Origin: an uncultured bacterium
GTDB taxonomy: Bacteria; Cyanobacteriota; Vampirovibrionia; Obscuribacterales; Obscuribacteraceae
Reading direction: 5' to 3'
Assembly: GCA_913063055.1 (NCBI GenBank)
Contig: CAJXZK010000009.1
Coordinates: 1-42,174 of the forward strand
Length of the DNA: 42,174 nt
The notes under the pieces are model-generated. The model did not search any database. It had not been told where the DNA came from and saw nothing but the letters and a program-made list of their open reading frames with translations. The position numbers were made by a program, and so were the translations under genes. This document shows, piece by piece, positions 8,013 through 16,088 of the stretch (positions are counted from its first letter, which is position 1; each line of letters opens with the position of its first letter).

Positions 8013-10119
8013 GCATCTGGTGAAGCAGCTCGCTGGGCTGCCTGATAGCCCTGGTTGCTATATATTCAAAGACGAGCTTGGCGACATTCTTTATATTGGC
8101 AAGGCTTTGAGTCTGCGCTCACGGGTGCGTTCTTATTGGGCTGATATTTCTTGGCGAGAGCGGCCGAAACTAGCGGTGATGATACCTAAGGTCGCCACCA
8201 TTGAAACTATTCTCACTAACTCAGAGAAAGAAGCGCTCTTACTTGAAGCCAATCTGATTAGGCAGAAGCTACCACGCTATAACGTTTCGCTTAAAGATGA
8301 CAGACGCTATCCTTGGCTAGCCATTACCTATGACGTGGCCTTTCCTCGTTTGGTGATGATTCGCGACCCGGTGCGCTTCAAGAAAGACAATCCGCGAGCT
8401 AAAGTATTTGGGCCTTATGTTGAAGCTGGTCAAATGTGGGAAACCATGCGCATCTTAAGGCGTGTTTTTCCTATGCGGCAGCGGAAAACGCCGCTCTTCA
8501 AAGATAGACCATGCATGAACTTTCATATTGGTCTGTGCTTAGCGCCCTGTCAAAAGAAGGTTGAGCCCGAGCCGTATGATCGCATGGTCAAACAAGTAGA
8601 GATGTTTTTGGCCGGTCGCCAGACTGAAGTTATCGACCAGCTCAAAGCCGATATGGAGAAGGCTTCAGACAACCTTGAGTTTGAACAGGCCGGTAAAATT
8701 CGTGACCGCCTGGTGGCATTGCGGTCAGTAATTGAAAAGCAACAGGTATTTTTCCAGAGCAATAAAGTTAGCCACGATATTGTCGCTGAAGCCCATACCG
8801 AAAAGATGATGTCTGTTTGTTTGATGAAAGTGCGCGAAGGCAAACTGATTGCTTCCGAGACCTTTGCCATTCCCCTGCTCGAGAAGACATCTTGGGACGA
8901 AGCCTATCAGGCCTTTGTTGACCAGTACTACACAGCTTGCGAAGACGTTGCTATTCCACAAACGATTTTGTTGCAACATGAACTGAGCGACATGGATGTG
9001 CTGCGCGAATTTGTTAGTGGTAAGGCTGAGCTTGCCGTGAAGCTTTTGGTGCCCCAGCGCGGTGGCAAAAACGATCTGGTTGATATGGCCATTAAGAACG
9101 CTGAACACGCTCTTGGCCAGGAGGTTAATCGTGTCACTCAACTTGATGCCAAAGTTGAGCGCACCCTTACTGCCCTAAAAGAAGGGCTAGGCATAGACAG
9201 GCTGCCCAACCGCATTGAGTGCTTTGATATATCAAATATTTCGGGTACGGATAACGTCGCCAGTATGGTTTCTTTTGAAGCCGCCAAACCGAAAAAGACT
9301 GAATATCGTATGTTCAAAATACAGAGCGTAGAAGGCGAACCCAATGACTTTGCTTCAATGAAAGAAGCTGTGGGTAGGCGCTACGCCAGGCTAATTCGTG
9401 AGCAAAAGCCTTTTCCTGATTTGATTATTATCGATGGTGGCAAAGGACAATTAGGTGCTGCGATGGAAGCGCTCACTGCCCTTGAATTAGGTGGTCTTAA
9501 AATAGGCGATCACGAATTTTCTATTGTTGGATTAGCCAAGAAGCAAGAAGAAGTCTACTTCCCCAATCGCTCGATGCCGGTGTACATACCAAGGCGGTCT
9601 GAGGCCCTGCATCTATTGCAAGCCGTGCGCGATGAAGCGCACCGATTTGCTGTCACTTTCCACCGCAAACTGCGAGCTAAGCGCGTCATTGCCTCCCAAC
9701 TAGATGTCTTGAAAGGGCTTGGTGCCAAGCGTCGCAAGAAACTAATAGATCACTTTGGTTCTTTTGAACAAATCAAGTCAGCCACTTTAGAAGAAATAGA
9801 AGCCTGTGAAGGTATTCCTAAAAAGCTAGCTCTGGAGCTGTTTACCTTCATGCAGGACTTGAAGAACAAGCCTAAGGCTAAGCCAATTCTGACCGGTATG
9901 GAGCCTGTCGATGATTCAGGAGCCGATACGGATGCGTCGGATGCCGCCTCGGCTAATCGAAGTGGTGAGGCGCTGGCAATGGTGGCTGAAGATGCTGGCC
10001 AATATGATGATGGTGAAATCAAAGAAGTATCGATTCTTGATCAAGAAGATGAAGAAGAGTTCTACGCTGAAGATGTTGAACCTGATGAAGAGCGCTTGCC
10101 AGGGCCAGAGGATGAATAA
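7990..10119 (+). CDS. uvrC: Excinuclease ABC subunit C
   Basis: 709-residue dual-incision nuclease of UvrABC nucleotide excision repair. In order: a GIY-YIG domain (SPGCYIFKDELGDILYIGKA, residues about 20-95) that makes the 3' cut, a UVR motif for UvrB contact (about 205-240, LEFEQAGKIRDRL), the RNase H-like 5' nuclease (IECFDISNISG, IIIDGGKGQL), and tandem helix-hairpin-helix motifs (LKGLGAKRRKKLIDHFGS, CEGIPKKLA). After these comes an acidic tail of about 75 residues (Asp/Glu-rich), making it longer than the usual roughly 600 residues. The start ATG lies inside radA. It ends 20 bases before a convergent gene. Confidence 0.97.
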   Translation: MKAYSPSEHLVKQLAGLPDSPGCYIFKDELGDILYIGKALSLRSRVRSYWADISWRERPKLAVMIPKVATIETILTNSEKEALLLEANLIRQKLPRYNVSLKDDRRYPWLAITYDVAFPRLVMIRDPVRFKKDNPRAKVFGPYVEAGQMWETMRILRRVFPMRQRKTPLFKDRPCMNFHIGLCLAPCQKKVEPEPYDRMVKQVEMFLAGRQTEVIDQLKADMEKASDNLEFEQAGKIRDRLVALRSVIEKQQVFFQSNKVSHDIVAEAHTEKMMSVCLMKVREGKLIASETFAIPLLEKTSWDEAYQAFVDQYYTACEDVAIPQTILLQHELSDMDVLREFVSGKAELAVKLLVPQRGGKNDLVDMAIKNAEHALGQEVNRVTQLDAKVERTLTALKEGLGIDRLPNRIECFDISNISGTDNVASMVSFEAAKPKKTEYRMFKIQSVEGEPNDFASMKEAVGRRYARLIREQKPFPDLIIIDGGKGQLGAAMEALTALELGGLKIGDHEFSIVGLAKKQEEVYFPNRSMPVYIPRRSEALHLLQAVRDEAHRFAVTFHRKLRAKRVIASQLDVLKGLGAKRRKKLIDHFGSFEQIKSATLEEIEACEGIPKKLALELFTFMQDLKNKPKAKPILTGMEPVDDSGADTDASDAASANRSGEALAMVAEDAGQYDDGEIKEVSILDQEDEEEFYAEDVEPDEERLPGPEDE

Positions 10120-10139
10120 AGACGAGCAACTAGAAGTAT

Positions 10140-11102
10140 CTAGTCTAGGCGACGCAGTAAAAGTGCAGCCGCATCTTCCGGCAGAATTTGTTCTTTCGAA
10201 AAAACTATTGAGGCAATAAAGCCCTGGCGATTGAAGTGGTCTTGTGCTTTATTGTTTTTGTTATAGCCAATTTCTTGGCCTGTCAGGTCGCAAACGAATC
10301 CGCCCAAGGCCTCAATAATCGGTTGCGCTGCTGAGACGTCCCATTCTTTTGAATAGTCATAGTTGAAACACAATACGTTGATTTCGCCTAATACCAGAGC
10401 GGCAAAACCGTGGGCTGCCCCGCCACAGCTAATCGTCTCGGCTTTGAGATTTAGCCGCTGGGCGAGCGTTTGGTAGTAGCTCTCAACTTCTTGGTTGCCG
10501 TCGATGGCTCTTTGATAGCCGCGCAAGATTGAGGGCTCTACTTTGTTTGTTCCATGGTTTTCTTTTACTCTGCTCGTTATATCGATTCCATTTTCTTTGA
10601 TTACTAAAGTCGAATTTGTCAGGTCGGCAGATAGAAGTAGTTCTTGTGCTGGGATGTAGATAATTCCTGCTATGGCTTGATAGCTACCGTTGTCTTTTCT
10701 GCTCAGCAGAGCGGCTGATACGCCGCAGAAATGGCTTAGGCCCTGAGCAAATTCGTCAGTGCCGTCTAAGGGATCTATCTGCCAGAGTAGGTCTGTTGTG
10801 CTTGGCTCAGTTGGCAATTCTTCTTCTGAGTAAGATTGTGGTAGCGCCTCTCTCGCGGCCGCCAGAATGATTTTGCTGAGCTTTATATCGACTACTGTGA
10901 CAAGTTCGGAGTAATTTTCAGTATGAATTTTGAGCTTTTGCTGCAAAGTGCGCGCATCAAAATCATTGTGCCCTGCTGTTTGTTTGGGAAACTCTTGGTG
11001 GCAGGCACTGACGATTATTTGTTGCAGGCGGACAACTTCTGTTGCTATGTCGGCTTTTGTACCAGCTCTCTCGCCTTGTTTTCGATCGTTAGTGCTGCTC
11101 AT
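10140..11102 (-). CDS. CysQ/inositol-monophosphatase-like phosphatase
   Basis: 320-residue metal-dependent sugar or nucleotide phosphatase of the FIG superfamily. Visible metal-site motifs are TVVD at 69-72, the Glu-Glu-Glu run near 93-95, DPLDGT at 110-115 and the C-terminal EWDVSAAQPIIEALGG. DGTDEF and the EWD block resemble 3'(2'),5'-bisphosphate nucleotidases (CysQ) more than inositol monophosphatases, so removal of PAP from sulfate assimilation is plausible, but substrate cannot be settled. It is a single gene, convergent with uvrC and divergent from the 2H phosphoesterase. Confidence 0.85.
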   Translation of the reverse strand: MSSTNDRKQGERAGTKADIATEVVRLQQIIVSACHQEFPKQTAGHNDFDARTLQQKLKIHTENYSELVTVVDIKLSKIILAAAREALPQSYSEEELPTEPSTTDLLWQIDPLDGTDEFAQGLSHFCGVSAALLSRKDNGSYQAIAGIIYIPAQELLLSADLTNSTLVIKENGIDITSRVKENHGTNKVEPSILRGYQRAIDGNQEVESYYQTLAQRLNLKAETISCGGAAHGFAALVLGEINVLCFNYDYSKEWDVSAAQPIIEALGGFVCDLTGQEIGYNKNNKAQDHFNRQGFIASIVFSKEQILPEDAAALLLRRLD

Positions 11103-11211
11103 GTTTGTCTTGTATTAATTCTTCGGTGGGCATTTATGTTATGGTGAGGTGCAATTTTTTTTGAATTGCAATTATTGCTGCTTCTTCTAGTTCGTCTTTG
11201 GGGAGATTGTC

Positions 11212-11856
11212 TTGTCAGTAGGTGTTGGCCTAGCCCTAGTACCCAGTGATAGAGATTGTCAGGCCATTTCTTCTCTGCTCAGCGAGTGCGAAAGTATTGG
11301 AGTCGAATTTGCTTTCGCCTTGAACACTTCGAACTCTATTGCTCATTTGAGTTTAATGCAAGCTAGTTTTGAAGATCAGCAGACTGCCATTGATTTGCTG
11401 CAAGAGTTAGATTTTCAGGCGCTAGAGTCTACAGCTCGAGGCCAATTTCTACGCCAGCCCATGAAGGTTGTCGATGTCAGCGTCTGGGCCACCAAGATTG
11501 TTTTTCTAAACTTCTCTCTCAGCCCTGAGCTTAGGCAATTGCATACTGATGTGGCAAATCTTTGGTTACCAAAGGCGCTGCGCTCCTCAGCTGATCCACA
11601 GAGCTTTAGCGATATAAGCGAGGGGCAGAAGCAGAGCATAAGTGCCACTGGTTATCCCTTTAGCTACGAGCAATATTTGCCCCATATCACTTTGGCTCAT
11701 CTCAAAGATGGCTATGGCTCAGCCGAGAAAATTGGGCTCATTAACGACTTGATAAAAACTCTGCTGCCACAAGCCATCCGCTTCGAAAGGCTGGTTGCTT
11801 TTGCTGTTGAACCCCTTGGGCTCTGTCGTCAGATCATTAGAGAATGGCAAATCTAG
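11212..11856 (+). CDS. 2H phosphoesterase / 2'-5' RNA ligase-like protein
   Basis: 214 residues with the two H-x-S/T motifs that define the 2H family: His45-Leu-Ser47 (IAHLSLMQ) and His158-Ile-Thr160 (PHITLAHL). Family members act on 2',5' or cyclic phosphodiester bonds in RNA or nucleotides; the substrate here is unknown. The start is TTG at 11212, supported by GGGAG at the right spacing. It is transcribed away from the CysQ-like gene and precedes an ABC transporter by 154 bases. Confidence 0.78.
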   Translation: MSVGVGLALVPSDRDCQAISSLLSECESIGVEFAFALNTSNSIAHLSLMQASFEDQQTAIDLLQELDFQALESTARGQFLRQPMKVVDVSVWATKIVFLNFSLSPELRQLHTDVANLWLPKALRSSADPQSFSDISEGQKQSISATGYPFSYEQYLPHITLAHLKDGYGSAEKIGLINDLIKTLLPQAIRFERLVAFAVEPLGLCRQIIREWQI

Positions 11857-12010
11857 TATTTTCGCTCTCGTTTCTTCCCCTGCTTTCTTCCTTATATATT
11901 TGCCTAGTTTCGGTCTGTACCAAGCCGGGCAGACTGATAGCAGGAAGCTAGCTAAACGGAAGCCAATTTGCAGGAAGCCCAAGAAGTATCTCCTCACGAG
12001 CAAGTGCTAA

Positions 12011-12985
12011 TTGCCTTTAATAGCAGTAGAAAATCTTACTAAGACTTACCGCCAGGGAAAAGTAAAGGCTGTCGACAATGCCTGCTTTGACGTACAAGAA
12101 GGTGAGGTCTTTGGTCTAATTGGGCCAAACGGGGCTGGGAAAACAACCATTTTTGGCTGCTTATTGGCCCTGACCCATCCAACAGCCGGTTCTATAAAAA
12201 TTGATGGTATGTCGCCATTTGATCTTGATGTGAAGCCCCAGATTGGTTTCTTGCCTGAGCGTCCTTGCTACAACCGTTGGATGACTATCCGGCAATTTCT
12301 GGCTTATCATCATTGGATGTCTGGGCGACCAACTATGGAACGAGAAGCTGAGATCAAGAGGGTCTTGGCACTGGTTGAGCTTGACGTTGATATTAAGCGA
12401 CGCAAGGTCAAGGAGATGTCTCGGGGCATGCTGCAGCGCCTTGGCATGGCCCAAGCATTGATTGGCCATCCGCGCATATTTTTCTTGGATGAACCGACAT
12501 CGGGGATGGATCCGCTCGGTTTTATCTTGATTCGCAAACTACTTCTAAAGTGCAAAGAAGAGGGCATGACCATCGTGCTCAATTCTCACCATCTCCATGA
12601 GGTGGAAAAAGTCTGTGACCGCATAGCTTTTATTCGTAAGGGAAAAATAGAGGAAGTGGCTGACGTTGCTGCGCTTTCTCAGGTGCGGCAGATACTCATC
12701 GTCAGTTGGTTGGCCTGTGATATAGACGCTGGGCCGGTATTAGCAGCTATAGCTGAGACCTCTGGTTGTCCCTTAATCGAAGCATCGGACGAAACTGCGA
12801 AATTTACTGTTTCGGGCAACGAGAAAGCCGCCGATATAATTGCCAGTTTGTCTTCCAGTGGTTTGAGGGTTTACAAGTCTAATTTTGAAAAACGAGAGCT
12901 GGTAGAGCTCTTCTTAAATGCTCCAGATCCAAACTCCGGAGCAAACCTTGATGCAAATGGAGGTTCTAAACTTCCAGATGAATAG
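12011..12985 (+). CDS. ABC transporter ATP-binding protein
   Basis: 324-residue ABC-2-type ATPase. Walker A GPNGAGKTT is at residues 38-46, a MSRGMLQRLGMAQAL segment replaces the canonical LSGGQ signature, and Walker B with the D-loop reads FFLDEPTSGMDP, followed by a switch histidine in NSHHLHE. The TTG at 12011 directly follows an in-frame stop, so it is the earliest possible start; no good Shine-Dalgarno is visible. About 90 C-terminal residues follow the nucleotide-binding domain. It overlaps the permease gene. The transported substrate is not evident. Confidence 0.93.
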   Translation: MPLIAVENLTKTYRQGKVKAVDNACFDVQEGEVFGLIGPNGAGKTTIFGCLLALTHPTAGSIKIDGMSPFDLDVKPQIGFLPERPCYNRWMTIRQFLAYHHWMSGRPTMEREAEIKRVLALVELDVDIKRRKVKEMSRGMLQRLGMAQALIGHPRIFFLDEPTSGMDPLGFILIRKLLLKCKEEGMTIVLNSHHLHEVEKVCDRIAFIRKGKIEEVADVAALSQVRQILIVSWLACDIDAGPVLAAIAETSGCPLIEASDETAKFTVSGNEKAADIIASLSSSGLRVYKSNFEKRELVELFLNAPDPNSGANLDANGGSKLPDE

Positions 12986-13790
12986 TACTCTTTTCAATCC
13001 GGCCGTTTTTGCTTATACGCTTTATGTCAAGTTCGCTGACCCACGCTATTGGGTAATTCCGCTTCTTCTCATGACTGCGCCTAGTTTCGGTCTAGTGCTT
13101 ACGATGTCATTTCCCCATCCACCTTTGACGGAGGAACTGCAAAAGCTGATCGCCGGTGGCATTCATCACTATTTCTTGCAGTCAGTTGTTTATTTACTTT
13201 TCGCCTATATGTTTATCAGTGACGGCCCTGCTGGAGGGAAGCTTGTTGCTGAGGCTGATTCGTTGTCATTGCTTTTTACCAGGCCAGTGACGCGCTTTTG
13301 CTATGTCTTGACCCGGTATTTAGCTGCTGTGGTGGGAACCAGTATTCTTATGCTCGGTGCTCTTTTGCTAGTTTATTTGGTTGGTTTTTGCTATGGAATC
13401 ACTGCAATTGATATCAGCCTTCTTACTGTGGCAACCATTGTTTTAAATGCGGCTAGCTGGAGCTCGCTTGTGATTTTCCTGCATAGTGCACCACCCCTAA
13501 TTGCCATAGTGACTGTGTTTATTTTGATGGGCTGTGCTGGTGTTGGCAGTATATATTCGCAGGTTGAGCAATCTACGAATGCTTTTCTTGAGTTGCTAAA
13601 GACAATATGTCTATTTATCAACGAGTGGTTCGGAGACTTCATGCCGACCTCGATTGATTTGCTTGCCATGTCTACAGCTTCTGCCTTTGATATTTATGAG
13701 CTTGCCATTTTTGTCTCCAACATTGCCTTCTTTATTTTAATTGCTGCTTTTGCTCTGTCTTGTCGGGAGTTTTCTTATGGCTCAGAGTAA
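12978..13790 (+). CDS. ABC-2-type permease
   Basis: About 270 residues with six or so hydrophobic segments (for example LLLMTAPSFGLVLTMSF, YLLFAYMFIS, LMLGALLLVYLVG, IALIAAFALS-like end). It is the membrane partner of the upstream ATPase. I chose ATG 12978, which overlaps the ATPase stop and has GGAGG at 12959-12963; the frame stays open to ATG 12918, which would add 20 polar residues. The segment DGPAGGKLVAEADSLSLLFTRPV before a helix is typical of ABC-2 permeases. The downstream thioredoxin gene overlaps it by 14 bases. Confidence 0.87.
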   Translation: MNSTLFNPAVFAYTLYVKFADPRYWVIPLLLMTAPSFGLVLTMSFPHPPLTEELQKLIAGGIHHYFLQSVVYLLFAYMFISDGPAGGKLVAEADSLSLLFTRPVTRFCYVLTRYLAAVVGTSILMLGALLLVYLVGFCYGITAIDISLLTVATIVLNAASWSSLVIFLHSAPPLIAIVTVFILMGCAGVGSIYSQVEQSTNAFLELLKTICLFINEWFGDFMPTSIDLLAMSTASAFDIYELAIFVSNIAFFILIAAFALSCREFSYGSE

Positions 13791-14778
13791 AGATAACGGC
13801 ACTAGCCATGGCAGCAAAGGCAGAATCAATACACTGACTATTCCGATTTGGTTTATCGTTCTGGTCAGCTGGTTATTGTGTTTTCGTGTCTATGCCAAGT
13901 TAACCCAGTGTGAAGCCCCGAGCGATAATTGCGTGGCCTGGATTACACCGATACAATTTGAGCAGATGTCGCAGAAACCAGGCGCTATCAAAAAAGACTT
14001 AGTAATGTACGAGTTTACTGCTGACTGGTGCCCTCCTTGCAAAAAGAGAGAGCGCACAGTGTTTAGGGCACCGACTGTAATATCAGAGATCAATAACAAT
14101 TTCGTACCGGTGCGCGTAGATTTGACTAATGAGGCTCTTAGCTCTATACCGGCTACTAAGAACCTGACTGAACGCTTTTCGGTTAACTCAATCCCTCGCT
14201 GTGTAATTACCTTAGCCTCGGGTGAGAAGGTTGATGATGATCACTATTCCTATGGTGATAGGTTTTCTGATTTCATTACGGCCTCTATAAAAAAGGCGGT
14301 TACAGTTAGGGCTAAAGTTGACCTGGCAAAGGGCAATTATGAACAGGCAATAGCTAAGCTGAGCCCGGATCTTCTCACTGGTAATGCGGGTGTGGAGCGA
14401 TATGATTCTTCGGATTATCTGATGTGCCATCACTTGCTGCTCGTCAACAAACGGCAGGCAGAAGTGGAGCCTATGATGAAAAAGGCATTTGAAAAAAGCT
14501 CTAAGTATAGTTCTATGACTTCTGAAAAGGAGCCCCTTTTGTGGCTTAAGCAACTGAATATGTATCTGCGCGATGAGATCAGCGATGAACAGCTGCTGAA
14601 ATACAAAAGCGACCACTACGATAAAGCAACTTACTATCTGGCCATTGGCCTTAAGCAATTGCGACTAGGCGATAAGGGTAAAGCACTAAAAGCTCTGCAT
14701 CAAGCTTCAGTCATGAGCGCTAAGGGTTATCGCTCCGACGGTTTGTCCGAGCCGTTAGTTGAAGCACTAGAGAAGTAA
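13777..14778 (+). CDS. Membrane-anchored thioredoxin-fold protein with helical repeats
   Basis: 333 residues from ATG 13777, supported by GGGAG seven bases upstream. One transmembrane helix (about 21-38) is followed by a thioredoxin domain with Trp84-Cys85-Pro-Pro-Cys88, the DsbD/TlpA-type redox site, and a cis-Pro region (VNSIPRCVI). The C-terminal half looks like TPR-like helical repeats (YEQAIAKLSPDLL, YYLAIGLKQLRLGDKGKALKAL). It probably reduces or oxidises disulfides outside the cytoplasm. Overlap with the permease gene suggests a shared transcript. It converges on the next gene with three bases between stops. Confidence 0.87.
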   Translation: MAQSKDNGTSHGSKGRINTLTIPIWFIVLVSWLLCFRVYAKLTQCEAPSDNCVAWITPIQFEQMSQKPGAIKKDLVMYEFTADWCPPCKKRERTVFRAPTVISEINNNFVPVRVDLTNEALSSIPATKNLTERFSVNSIPRCVITLASGEKVDDDHYSYGDRFSDFITASIKKAVTVRAKVDLAKGNYEQAIAKLSPDLLTGNAGVERYDSSDYLMCHHLLLVNKRQAEVEPMMKKAFEKSSKYSSMTSEKEPLLWLKQLNMYLRDEISDEQLLKYKSDHYDKATYYLAIGLKQLRLGDKGKALKALHQASVMSAKGYRSDGLSEPLVEALEK

Positions 14779-14781
14779 TTC

Positions 14782-15555
14782 CTATTGCCCTTGAACAGGA
14801 TAACCAAGCTCGATAGCGCGCTTCTCGTCGGCGGCAGATTGACTGGTGTTGCCATTGAGCTTATGCAAGAGGGCCCGGTGGTAGTAAGCTTCGGCGTAGT
14901 CTTCGCGGTTTTGAATTGAACTATTGAAGTCTTTCATCGCTGGCTCGTATTGCTTCAAGGCCATGTAAATAGTGCCTCGAGTGTCGTAGGCTTCGGCCAT
15001 TTCGGGTGAGAGTTCTATGGCCTTGTTAACGTCCACCATAGCGGCATCAAGGTTGCCGGCTTGTGCCATCATCCAGGCACGGTTATTGAAGGCTGGAGCG
15101 TAACTCTTGTCTGAAATAACTGCCTCGTCTAAGTCGCTGATGGCTTTGGTGCGCTCGCCAATCAGGGCCAGGCAAGTTCCTCTTTGGTTCAAAAGAGCTG
15201 CTAATTTGCGACTTTGGCTGGCGGCCATGGCGCGTTCAAACATTTCGCGTTTTTGCGGTGACAGTTTGCTTTGATCGAGATTAGGAAGGCCGGTAGAGTG
15301 CTCTTGTATCTGGCTGATTCGTTCATTGAGCAGGCTGACATTGCTCATGGCCTGCATCTTTTCAGCCGTAGTTGTGCGCACAGTAAAAAGATTACTGCTG
15401 GGTAGACCTGCACTCTTTGCGCCCTCTTCGGCGGAGGGGTCAGAAAAGGTTGATGGCAGTTTACCAAGGGCTGACTGGGTGCCAAGAGAAGTAATGGCGA
15501 CAGCTGCGGCAGCACTACTTGCTACCTGCCCAAGGCGTATGCCCATCTGTCTCAT
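14782..15555 (-). CDS. Exported TPR protein
   Basis: 257 residues from ATG 15555, chosen because GGGAGG lies six bases upstream; the ATG at 15573 has its GGA directly abutting. A signal peptide (MRQMGIRLGQVASSAAAAVAITSLGTQSALG, in two parts: basic start and Ala-rich core) is followed by about four TPRs in the second half (AFNNRAWMMAQAGNLDAAMVDVNKAIELSP, AYDTRGTIYMALKQYEPAMKDFNSSI). Likely a periplasmic scaffold; no enzyme motif. Confidence 0.85.
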   Translation of the reverse strand: MRQMGIRLGQVASSAAAAVAITSLGTQSALGKLPSTFSDPSAEEGAKSAGLPSSNLFTVRTTTAEKMQAMSNVSLLNERISQIQEHSTGLPNLDQSKLSPQKREMFERAMAASQSRKLAALLNQRGTCLALIGERTKAISDLDEAVISDKSYAPAFNNRAWMMAQAGNLDAAMVDVNKAIELSPEMAEAYDTRGTIYMALKQYEPAMKDFNSSIQNREDYAEAYYHRALLHKLNGNTSQSAADEKRAIELGYPVQGQ

Positions 15556-15593
15556 CAAAAACCTCCCACTCATTCCTGCATTTGATCAGTCTA

Positions 15594-15621
15594 ATTATGA
15601 AGCTTACAGGGCTTTGCTCAA
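15594..15621 (-). promoter_or_regulatory. Candidate promoter of the exported TPR gene
   Basis: On the minus strand TTGAGC, a 16-base spacer and CATAAT lie about 39 bases before the chosen ATG. Match to sigma-70 boxes is fair only. Confidence 0.3.
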
Positions 15622-15819
15622 TATTAGGAAGGAAAAATCAAGAATTTCATCTGATAGTACTTTTCGAATCTCTTGACTTGTGGAATGATGGAGTTAGGTA
15701 GGACAAATTAGGCAGGGATAAGCGATTCGGCATGCTGGCTGGCGCTGGCTTGGTCATGGTTACTTTCAGGTTTAGGTTTAGATTTAGATAGTTTTACTCG
15801 GTCGCACATCAGGATAGGG

Positions 15820-15859
15820 GCGCTTACGGACAACCTCCCGTGGGCGCTTTTATTCTTTT
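15820..15859 (+). terminator. Rho-independent terminator
   Basis: A 10-bp stem (GCGCTTACGG with CCGTGGGCGC, two G-U pairs) and an 8-base loop, followed by TTTTATTCTTTT. It points rightward, and nothing rightward is coded upstream of it. Confidence 0.7.
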
Positions 15860-15906
15860 GGCCAGATGATGGTAATATCTTGTCATTCCAAACCATAGAG
15901 ATAGCC

Positions 15907-16044
15907 ATGGGCCTTTCATTCAAGAATTTTCACGCCAAGCATTTTTTGCGTAAGAATTTTAAGCATATAGTTGTGTGGACAATGATCCTGTTGTTCCTTG
16001 GAACTCTTGTGCCCTCTACCTTCTTTATGTTTATGGGCAATTAA
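15907..16044 (+). CDS. Small membrane peptide, 45 residues
   Basis: ATG 15907 to TAA 16042-16044 encodes a basic N-terminus (MGLSFKNFHAKHFLRKNFKH) followed by one hydrophobic segment (IVVWTMILLFLGTLVPSTFFMFM). This positive-then-hydrophobic layout fits a single-pass membrane peptide. The ribosome site is weak (AGAGATA) and the frame is open further upstream without a better start. It lies just before rarA on the same strand. Unrecognised; could be a chance ORF. Confidence 0.4.
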   Translation: MGLSFKNFHAKHFLRKNFKHIVVWTMILLFLGTLVPSTFFMFMGN

Positions 16045-16050
16045 GCAGCA

Positions 16051-16088
16051 ATAGAATGCAAGCTCAAAAATAGAATGCAAGCTCAAAA
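16051..16088 (+). repeat. Exact 19-bp tandem duplication at the rarA start
   Basis: ATAGAATGCAAGCTCAAAA occurs at 16051-16069 and again at 16070-16088 without mismatch. The first copy encodes a five-codon ORF (MQAQK, stop TAG at 16071-16073). The second supplies the real ATG at 16075, one base after that stop. Confidence 0.95.

Larger units (their letters stand above)
15556..15906. other. Gene-free stretch, possible small RNA region
   Basis: 351 bases between divergent genes. It contains the TPR promoter candidate, a degenerate hexamer tract (GGTTTA/GATTTA) near 15770-15788 and the plus-strand terminator at 15820-15859. No credible protein gene. A plus-strand terminator with no plus-strand gene before it hints at a short RNA; no known RNA family recognised. 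Confidence 0.4.
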
